Source of the DNA: Paracentrotus lividus | Taxonomy: Eukaryota; Echinodermata; Echinoidea; Camarodonta; Echinidae | Length of the DNA stretch: 64,000 nucleotides | Direction: 5' to 3' | NCBI GenBank assembly: GCA_940671915.1 | Contig: CALNVZ010003432.1 | Location: 9,083,342-9,147,341, forward strand | Shown: positions 50,129 to 61,500 of the stretch, in pieces | How positions within the stretch are numbered: the first letter of the stretch is position 1 | How the letters are laid out: each line of letters opens with the position of its first letter | Made by a program: the position numbers and the translations under genes | Notes under the pieces: model-generated | Database searches by the model: none | What the model was told of the DNA's origin: nothing | What the model saw: the letters and a program-made list of their open reading frames with translations, nothing else

Positions 50129-52275
50129 ACAGGTAGTTATTTTTTTAAAGTGGATATAACAAAAACATGTACAATGCATCCCTGTGGATAGCAAAACATG
50201 TACAATCATTTAATTAAATAACAAAACAGCCAATTACATGAATTTCATTTAATCCATATGTTGCTGGTGTTCAACTCTTTATCTCTAAAATATATTTTTT
50301 CCTTTAACTTTAAAGGAGAGTGTCCAAAATAGCTACAATGGACACAAGCTACGTCTGACTACTGAACTTCGTCTTAATGCCTATTCATCACCAGTCTCAG
50401 CTGAATTGGTAGGTCATAACTTTTATGGTCTATCTTGTAGAGGAGTGCTTCACATCTGTAAAAAAAGTTATTTTTGCGGCTTTACTAGGCGTAAACATTT
50501 TAGTGCGATGTTAGATCTGCGGTTGGCAAAATCTTGGTTCGTGCGGACAAGAAATTCATATTTTGTACTGCTTTTCTTTTTGTCTTAAATGAGTATATGT
50601 ATCCAATCATTTTGTTATACTACATTCTTGATTGTCTTCAGCATTTAATTGTATGATTTTTGGACAGAAAATGACAAGCAGTAAATTTGCAGAAAAGCAG
50701 ACTGATAGTTATGCTATTCAGAATTACCCCCCCCAAAAAAAAAAAAAAAAAAATATGATTTGATTAATGATTTACATGGAAATTTTGTTTATTTCATAGT
50801 AATACATTTAGCAACTGCAGAGAACATTTTTTGTTTTGTCATCATTTACATTTTCTCTCAACAGATCAGTAAATTAATAGCACACATCCAGTCTGAGATA
50901 CAGTACATCCAAGAAAACTACCAACAATTATTTCTCCTGTAAGTACCAGTATCACTAAATAGAATGGTTCTACTTAAAAAGAAAAAGTATTTGTAGGTCA
51001 AAAGATATTAAGATACAAGAAAAAATTCCTCAAAAAATATTTTTCTTTAAAATAAGTATTTAGGTAGTTTCATTCTCAAATTATGTAAAGTTATTCCAAA
51101 ATTTAATTTGTAATGAAAAAACCCAACTGTATACATGTAGATAACAACTGTCAGAATAAAAATGAAATTTGTCATGCTCTCTTTTTCAATCTTATTTGCA
51201 CATACTTGTATCATTATTGATTAAACTCCACCCTTTGTTTGATATTGATTTCAATTTCTTTTTGCACATTGCAGCTACCATGTAGAGATAATACAGTCAG
51301 CAGCTTCAACCTTCTACTCCTGTCTTATGGCTGATGTGTCAGTACTATGTGATAAGATATCTGATGTCCAACCTGAACCGGAACAGGTGAGCATAGGATA
51401 TATTATTATCTCTTTTGGCAACCTTTATAAAAAAAAATTAAAAAAATTGTATAGATAGTTATTTCATTATTATTCTCTGTACTATTCAATATTAGCATTT
51501 AAAAAAACAAGAGAATGACTTTAAAAATTTAATTGTAAGTTTGTTTCAATTTTCAAAATATAGACTTTTCTTATTTAGATTTTTTGCCTTTCACACTTTA
51601 AGCTATTCAGAACTGTCATTTTATTGTGCTTTATGTATGCTATTTTAATTTGTTACATCAAAATGTATATTCTAGCTATTTTTTAAAAATAATTTTCAAT
51701 AAATCTTTATCCAGTCAAATCAAATCAAGGCAAATGCAAAGGATGGGAGAGATTGATTTATCTTTGTGATGAATATTATTTTTTTTTCATCAGATGAGAG
51801 AATCTGTTGACCCTGAGATGGTTGCTATGGCTCGTCGGCTGGACCGACTTGATCAGGCATGGAAGAACTACATTCCAACCAAGTGAGTTGTAATAATAAT
51901 GACAACCTCATAATGATTATAGTGATGATGATGATGATGGTGATGATGATGGGGATAATGATAATAATGAAGGTGATAATTGTGTAGGTGGATGACAATG
52001 ATGATGATGATGATGATGATGATAATAATGCTGATGATGATCATGATTGTAATAGGCAGTTGATGATGATTGTAATACATTGATGAAGAAGATGATGGTG
52101 AAGAAGATGATGATGAAGATAATGATGATGATGATGATGATGATGATGATAATGGTAAAGGTAGATGATGATAATGGTTGGGCAGATGATAATGGTATAT
52201 ATGGATGATGATGATGATGAGGGTAAGGATATAGGTGGATGATGATGATGAGGATGATGATGATGGTGGTGGTGG

Positions 52276-52309
<34 letters not shown>

Positions 52310-52520
52310 AATGGTAATGATGGTGATGATGATGATGATGATAATGGTAATGATGGTGATGATGATGATAATGGTGGTGATGATGATGATGATGATAATG
52401 ATAATGATGCAGATGATGATGATGATGATGAAGAGGAGGAGGATAATGTATAGAAGGATGATGATGATGATGATAATAACGATAATAAGGATTAAGGATG
52501 ATGATGAAGATGATGATGAA

Positions 52521-52556
<36 letters not shown>

Positions 52557-55500
52557 AAGGGTATAGGCGAATGATGATGATAATGATAGGTTATAGGTGG
52601 ATGATGGTATAGGCGGAAGATAAAGACGATGATAATGAAGAAGATGATGTTAATGAAAAGTATCTCAGGCAGTATAATGATCTTGTGTGTACTTCTCTTA
52701 GATCTTGATGACCCACAAGAAAATCTTGTTGATTATCATTCATATATTTTTTGTCTTTCAGGTCACAGCTATGGAGGAGAGCATTAACCAAGTCTGCAGT
52801 TCACTGGTTCCAATATCTCATCAGAGATGTTCAGGCTATGATTGTATACAGCATATGTAGAGATAAGGTATGTTCTCAGTCTCCTGGCAAAGGAATACAT
52901 TTGTTTGAAATGCCTCAAAAGTGGAAGAATCGTTAGACTCGTTCTCCAGTAGAGTATCGTTATATTTACTTCCTACTAACTGTAGCCAGCTCATGAAAAT
53001 AGTGTTTAAAAGAGTGAATTTAAGGATGTAATTGGAGATAATGATTTTATTTTTCGGGAATCAGTTATACCCAGCTCCATTAATGAGTTTTGAGGGCGGG
53101 ACATTAATACATTTGGCTCCTAACCTCTGTTAGATTTAATTACATATATAGTTATTTGATTAGTGTATGGAATTAAAAGTGGAGCAAATGTCATAAGTTC
53201 TTTATTTTCCAAATATGCAGAAATATGATTTCCTCTGTATGACAATGAAATGGTATTTTTGTTTTCTTACAGTTTGATGCTGTTCACCTAACATTCACCC
53301 AAGATGATGAAGGTTCACAAAGCTCCTACAGTGGTCATCATCGTCCTTCCAACGCCAATGCATTAACCCAGTCCATCGGTTCTGCCTTCGCTAGCGTCAT
53401 ACCCAAAGAACAGCATAAGGTGAGTGATGATGTAGTTACCTTGAGGACAAACAGGTGCCCTCAAGATTTTATTTACAATTCACACACCATGTAGTAAAGT
53501 GTTAGTTTGAAGGGATGAGCTGATAATAATTAGAACGTCTGAACTTAAAACTTTAACCATGTGACTAGTGCTGTTCTATATAATTATGTACAATCAACTT
53601 GGGTAAGTTAAATCTGTTGGGACTAAAATGATAGCTTTTACTTTGAAAAATGTAACTTTTTAACAGGTAAAAACAATAGAATATAAAGAGAAGATGACAT
53701 GAAAATACCTTTGACTTAAGCCATTATTCAACTTAGGCAAGCTTGACTGTATATTGAAAGAAAGAATGACTATGTTCAATCTTTAAAATGATAACAGATG
53801 GTTTAATTATTTGAATGAATATGTTTGTATACATAGGGTGATGAAGTCGTTTCCAACAACAATAATACAATCAGACCCAAAGCTACTCGTCCACAGCACC
53901 CTGATGTGAGCTTCAACCCATCGGGAGTCCTCAACTTCAAACGACCAATGAGGACAAGATCGTTCCCTCAGATCAAGGAATTGCTTGATCGTAGCGAACA
54001 GTGGTCAGCAGCAGGGAACTCCAGGAATGAAGGAGTTGTAAGGGGACCGGAAGATGGTGAGGCTAGTAGTGGTGCCTTCCAACCTGTGAACTCTAAACCA
54101 AGAGCAGCCTCGATGAACTTGAAGTCGTCCCACCAGGAGATGACCCATTCCCAGTCCTTCCCTGATCTGTCAGCAGCAGCTGCGTCTCCTTCTCCTGAGG
54201 ATATTGCAGGACCAAGTGGTATCAAGGCCACGCCCTTGACTTTGCCACACTCAACCCTCCATGAATCCCTTGATGACTACACCTCCGGGAAGGATCAATC
54301 CACAAGCACAAGTCGCTCCCGAAGCAGCAGTAGTCATCACCCCTCAGACCGGACTTACAGCTCAGACGTAGAGAACAGCACTGACACATCCAGTGGGATC
54401 ACCCTCTCCAGGAAACGCCACAGGGAACAGTTGAGGGCTGTCTTTGAACAGCTCGGTATCTTCTCCGGTGAGGGACTGCGTGAGTTGGAGATCATGCTAC
54501 CTATCTCAAGCAGCCTTGTGGACATGGTGTACGTGGTGAGACATGCGTGTAGCCTGATGCATGACATATGCAGCGTGCTGAAACCAGAGATGTCTGCAGA
54601 GGGAGAGGATGATGATCAACAGCTGAGTGTGGTTGCCGCTGATCTTCAGCAGCTTTTCATCAGTCCTCTTCAGGTATTGAGATTATAATTTACACTTAAT
54701 AGGAGAAAAAGGAGGTTCTATCTGTAGTGCATTAGTTTCATAACTTTGGTTTTGCATAAGATCTCATTTCCCAGGGATTATAATCATTTGAATATTATTA
54801 AAAGGAGACTAGGCAGTTCTGTCTGTAGTGCAGTTGTTTTATTTTTTTTTGGTTAATACATGTAGCAGTCAAATAAATTAAAAACAGGTGAGAGATACAT
54901 GTATCTGCCCTGCTATATTGTCACTGTGTTTAAAAAAGTATACAACAATTATTTATGTGACATAAATATAAAAATACAATATATGGCTGTTTAAAGTTTA
55001 TGGTAGCTGAGCTACATTGTAGGATTTTATTTATTTATTAACTTGTGTATTTCGTCTTCACTCAACAGTTTAAGCCCATCAGTATTCAGGTACTGTTGCA
55101 CGAGGGGGCTATTTGGATTAATTAAATAAAGGAATATCAAAGGAATCTAATACTGTATTACTGTAATCTAGTTTGTCTTCTTTCAACAAGTTTACCCCAT
55201 CAGTATTCAGGTACTATTCTACTAAGGGGTCATTTGGATCAAATGATATCAAAGATATCTAATAATTTAATACAGTAAGTTAATAATCCCATACCTTGTG
55301 TTTCCATATTGAATAGGGTGTAACCTTTGCTATAAGGTTGTTTGCATCAAACATGCTAGCCATGGACCTGTGTGCTACCCCTGCTGGTGAAGTAAATAGC
55401 ATGATAAGCAAGGAGGTAAGTTGATAAACTCTCACTTTGACCAATCTAGTCCCACATGGACTAATTCCATTTTGTCCACAACTATTTGTCTAATTTCCTT

Positions 55501-58500
55501 TTGGTCTAATTACCACTTAACCTATTTACCATTATGTGAAATACCCATTTTGTCCAATGTCCACTTGAAATTGAAAATGAAATTGATCCGGTTTATTTGA
55601 CAAGCATTCAAGATAGCAGCTACAATGTACAAGGTGATACATTTTGAATTTACAAATAAAATTTACATGCACATAGAAAGAACATAAACTGAAGAAATAT
55701 ATAAACCAAAATTAATTTAAAAATACATAGGAAAAACACAGTTCAAAATTATAAATTAACAGTGAGAAATGCCGTACAAACTACTACAAGAGTTAATATG
55801 TCTTATTAATTCAGATAAATTTGACAAACATTGTTGGTCTAACACTTAATCAATACCTGTCACAAACTGGTAAGGGACCAAATATTCATTTGGGAATAAG
55901 ACAAATATGCAATTTGACGTTTAACAAACCTTAATTTTGAGATCAACCTAATGAAATAAACCTGTTAATTTTATGTTTCCTGGTGAAGAAATGTCCTTTA
56001 CTCTGAAGTTAAAAAAAACTGAATTTAAACCCTTTCAGAATGAATCTCTTCATATGTATGTTCAATGCTATTTTTCATGTATCCATTGTCACTGTTGTTG
56101 ATATCATGAAGGTTCTGAACCGTGTATTCATTGCCCAAAGTGCTGGTCTGTTAGGAGGCTGTCGTCATGAAAGGAGTGGTTTACCCGACTGCAATGTCTA
56201 TTTCAACCGAGACAGGGAATGTCTTTGTGATAATTTTGAGCCCATCAACCCTGAGGTAACTTATATAAAGGAATGCCTTTATTCAGTGATTTACATCAGC
56301 CAGTTTGTAATTACGATTTAAACGTGCTTAGATAAAGATCAATTGAGATAAATTGACATGGTAGTGTGAAATTATATAGTTTGATAATTATATGGGTTTT
56401 TAAAACATGCTTGTAATCCCAAATAGCTATCAAAGAGCAACAAAGTATTCATTTATGTTTGGTATTTGCAGGAGGCCAAATAATAGCCAATTGGTTAAAA
56501 GCGCATAATGCAATAGAAGATTTCTCATAAATGTAGACTTCTAATCTAGTCACCTTGAATTTATGGTGGTTCTTCAAATATCGCAGAGTGCTATGAAAGA
56601 CAGGCTTATGTAACATATTCTTTTTAAATAAGGTATAAATTAAGGACCTATCCAAATGGAAAAAAAAAAAAAAAAGTGTATATGCGCGGAAATTTGATCC
56701 TGAGCCTACTACATGTACAAAACGGCTTATCATAACAAGGTTACAATAACACTGCCTGAGATAAATCTAACTAATATATACAGCAGATGCAATAAAAGTG
56801 ATGAGTTGAATTATTATTATTATTTCTATGTTTGTCTCCATGTAGATGTGCCTTAGAATCAACAATGTCCAGGGATTGATAGAGCTCTTACCTGACCTAC
56901 TGACAGACCTGGATGGAGCAGTTGCAGCCAGATCAGCGTCACGTGTACAGGATGTCGAAGACACCAAGAAACAGCGCCCTCTCCAGAAATACCTGCACAA
57001 CTTGCTTGTCGGACAGATCAAACTCCTTGCTTTCAAGGTATGTACATTTCATAATTGATGTAAAAGTAAATTAATATTTTTATGATTACATCAATTTTAG
57101 TCATTTTTTAGGGTCTAAATCACAAAAACTGGTCTAGTCTGTGGAGAGAAAACATGACAGACTTGTAATAATTCTGATCATATAATCTGTATCACGACAA
57201 CTACCCCCTGGACAATTACCCCCGAGAAATAGGTGTAGAGTTGGGGTAGATTTTTGGCATGGGGTAGTTGGCTGGGGGTACTTTTTACTGGGAATTTATG
57301 ATAATCTGAGAATCCTATTTAGGATTTAACCTTGTTGAAATTCAAAGTGGCACAGAAATATGTTTTGAGTAACAAATAAAGGGTAGACCTTTATCATGTT
57401 AAGCGCCATATAAATGTAAATAGTTATTATTATTATTATTAAATTAGTTATATATTTTAATGGATCATCAGGTCAACCAGATGCTGTCCCAAGCCCTAGG
57501 AGTCCTTCTGCAGCTGGACATGGGTTCATACAGCATTGCTGCCCGCCTACATCCTCTGACGGCCTGTATTCACAACCACCTGGTCGCAACGTCCTCTTGG
57601 CTCTATCCTCAGTGCTTCCAGGTTTTCTGTCAAGAACTCTGGAAGTGCATAGTGAAGGTACGTCCGTAAAGACATGGTTCAGCAAACATATCCACAATAC
57701 ACATTTACTGTAAAAGTATGGTCGTAGGGTAAAAGTAGGTATGTCCGTAAAGACATGGTTCAGTAAACATATCCACAATACACATTTACTGTAAAAGTAG
57801 GGTCGTAGGGTAAAAGTAGGTACATGTACGTCCGTAAAGACATGGTTCAGCAAACATATCCACAATACACATTTACAGTAAAAGTAGGGTCATAGGGTAA
57901 AAGTAGTTACATGTACGTCCATAAAGACATGGTTCAGCAAACATATCCACAATACACATTTACTGTAAAAGTAGGGTCGTAGGGTAAAAGTACATGTAGG
58001 TACGTCCGTAAAGACATGGTTCAGCAAACATATCCACAATACACATTTACTGTAAAAGTAGGGTCGTAGGGTAAAAGTAGGTACGTCCGTGAAGACATGG
58101 TTCAGCAAACATATCCACAATACACATTTACTGTAAAAGTAGGGTCGTAGGGTAAAAGTAAATGTAGGTACGTCGTAAAGACATGGTTCAGCAAACATAT
58201 CCACAATACATTTACTGTAAAAGTAGGGTCGTAGGGTAAAAGTAGGTAACGTTCCGTGAAGACATGGTTCAGCAAACATATCCACAATACACATTACTGT
58301 AAAAGTAGGGTCGTAGGTAAAAGTAGTATGTCCGTAAGACATGGTTCAGCAAACATATCCACAATACACATTTACTGTAAAAGTAAGGGTCGTAGGGTAA
58401 AATAGGTACGTTCCGTAAGGCATGGTTCAGCAAACATATCCACAGTACACATTTACTGTAAAAGTAGGGTCGTAGGGTAAAAGTAGGTATGTCCGTAAAG

Positions 58501-61500
58501 ACATGGTTCAGCAAATATATCCACAATACACATTTACTGTAAAAGTAGGGTTAGCACATAACCACCTGTGCTTCCAAACATGTCCAGAACAAGAGAAGTG
58601 GAGTTACTTCCTTTATTATAGAAGAGGTAATAAATTATAACCTGTGGTTTAGAAACCTTACTTTGAAAGGCATTCCTATATATGCAAAACAAATCTGAAA
58701 AATACATGTTAAAAGGTTAGGGCCAACCTTCTGTGTATGAGATAACTAATGCCAACAAAATCTGCTCACTAATCACTGATATTGTTGGAAGAATCAGAGA
58801 AATTACTTAACCATTGAACGGTTTCATCAAAGTCATTGTAGTAAAATTAATAGAAGTACAAAAAATTAAGCTATTGACTCTGCTTCTATTTTCACAGGAT
58901 TTTGAAAAGTTAGTTGAAGAGCTGCTTATGCACAAGACAGCCGACACACAGCGAGCAATGCTCCTATTACAGGCTATAGCAGTAAGTATTGTATTAGATG
59001 TTATAGACTGCAATCATTGATTTATAATTGATCAAAATTTTCACAAAACCTTGATTTGAGTATTTGTTAACAAGCTATATGTAAGCAGAAGAAAGAGACA
59101 ATTAAATAATATCTACCTTCCCAATATCTATTGCAATGTGTATAATAGTGAAGTGTATGTTACTAATCTTGACAAGGAAATGTATCTCTTTAATTTTGTT
59201 GATTGTTAATAATATGTTGTAATATAACTCTCTTCCTACCATAATGAAATAGAGCAGTGATCATATTTACAACAGCTCTTATACATGTACAAGTATATCG
59301 TTTTAGTGTTATCTGTTTCCATTTTGATATGATTTAACATTGATAATAAACTCTGTGGTTAAATTGAATTGTTTGATGATGACTTTGTAAAGTACATGTG
59401 CCGCAATCGTTAAATTTCATTGAGAAAAAAAAATTAGTGTAACATACACATAATGGAAAACTTAGAGTTCTTCAAAATGTTTGTGTTTAATGTATTTCTA
59501 GCATCTAATGGAAACTATCAACAATCATTCAGAACATGGACTCAGTGCTGACATCTTCCTTGAACCAGCGGTAAGTTGAGTTTTATCTGCTTGATTTATA
59601 TACACATACATGTAAACTGCTAAATAATATATGCATGTAGTGTTCTAGCATTGCAAGGCACAATAGGACTGATTTCTAGTGAAATCAACTGATTGTAGCA
59701 TACGATTATGTTGTTAACCCTAATTGGACTGGGGGGGGGGGGGCCATCATGGCCCCCCCCCCTCGACATTTTCCGCGACCACTCCGCCGCGCGAAATTTT
59801 TTGATCGCGCTGCTCGCTGACTTTATACTTTCAAGTTCTGCGCATCTTTTGAAACCATTTTCGCGAAAATCGATCATACCGTTACGACGCTGCAGGATTT
59901 TAAAAAATATCCGTCAGACCGAAAACGGCTCAAAAACGTGATTTTGTGTATAAAGTCAATGCAAATTGAGTTTTCTCACCTAATTCATAAAGATATGATT
60001 ATTTTCACTTTCATTGGCTGAAATCAATTTATTTTAGCATAATTATGCTTCAAAATGGTTCTTCAATAATTTTTGCAAAAAAAACAAAGAAAAACAAAAG
60101 GTCGAAAAAACAAAGAAATACATAAGAAATTCATAAAACAATAAAATACATAAGAAATAATTTCGATACGAGAATTTTTTCAAAGTACAATTGTTAGGAA
60201 TGCTATAAGGAATAATAATACCCAAAAATTAGCGTTCTAGAGGCTTTATTTTTTCAATTAGAGCAAAAAGTATGATTTTATGCATAAATTAGCATAATTA
60301 ATTCATATAAAATAAATCAATATTATTTCGAAAAAATTAACAGCGCAGTCTTGTAGATTACATGACACACTACCATCGTGCAAATTTTTGGCGCGGTCGC
60401 GCGATCGGCGGCCGAGATCTTGGGGGGCCATCATGGCCCCCCCCCCCCCCCCCCCCCCCCAGTCTTGACAGCTCCCAAAACACCCCAGTCTGATTAGGGT
60501 TAATGCTATGAGAAATAAAATTGTTTATGGTCATTGTGTGGATCATTTTAAAACGTGACTATTTTCATTCATATATTTATATCTTTGGCAAGAAATGATT
60601 TATGTACAAATTGTGGACAATTGGTGAAAATCATATGAAAGCAGTATATAAACTTGTGTTTAAAACATTATCGCACAGCGGTGGACTCTTTAATTAGCTG
60701 ATTGTACTGGATTCCTGTCTATTCATGCATTGCCATTAAACCACCAAAAACGCATGTATTATTGTAATAGAACATCCGCCTCATAATCAGGAGGTCGTGG
60801 GTTTGATCCCAGGCAATGTCATACCAAAAGATATTAAAAGATGGGAGTTGTTGCTACCCTGTTTGGCATTCTACAAGAAAGGGGTAGAACAAAGTCGATC
60901 TGGTACTGCTTAGTGTCTGCCAGGCCCATGAGCAATCACCGAAATGAATTTCAATTTCACCTTTGTTTTGGATAATAAAATTTTGAGCTTTTTTTTGTTA
61001 TTAACTTGTTTATAAATCATCTATTTTCTGAGAGCTGATTGATTAATTCAATGTGACTATCTTTTATTATCCAGGATGTCGTGATTCAGGTGCTTCAACT
61101 GTACACATGGCCAACATCTCGTCTTATCCAGCTTTATCAAGGTCTCCTGCAGAAGGTAGAAACTAATATGGATGAAGATTGTTCTACCAAACACTTCGTC
61201 ATCAACCACATTGAATTAGATAAAACACCATCCTACAAAATTTTCTAGAGTCTTTCAACAATATGTCATTCTAATTTCCCCCAGGATGCAACAATTTACC
61301 AACTGAAAAATATACATCTATTGAAGAAAAACCAAGACAAAAGCTTCCAATGATCAGTTATCTTTAGTCATTGTGATACTTACGGAAGCAGTATTCATAT
61401 TTTCTTAGAACATTATCCAAAAACATTACCACCATGTGTTTGTATGTACAGTTGAATGGTAGACGTGTAATGATTGTGGTGGAATACACAATGTACAGGG

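Noticed and set aside
52235-52574. Poly-Asp and poly-Met frames of 72 and 111 codons
   Set aside because: Translations of the GAT microsatellite in an intron.
56039-56255. Alternative start of exon 21 at the CCCTTTCAG acceptor (56038)
   Set aside because: In the phase demanded by exon 20 it meets TGA before the conserved part. The weaker acceptor at 56111 keeps the frame.
57890-58342. Minus-strand frame of 150 codons with repeats of YFYSKCVLWICLLNHVFTD
   Set aside because: It is the translation of the ~80-bp minisatellite, which has unit lengths that break the frame in other copies. No start context or splice sites.
57655-58552. CRISPR-like regularity of the repeat array
   Set aside because: Units are contiguous with no unique spacers, and the locus is an intron of an animal gene.
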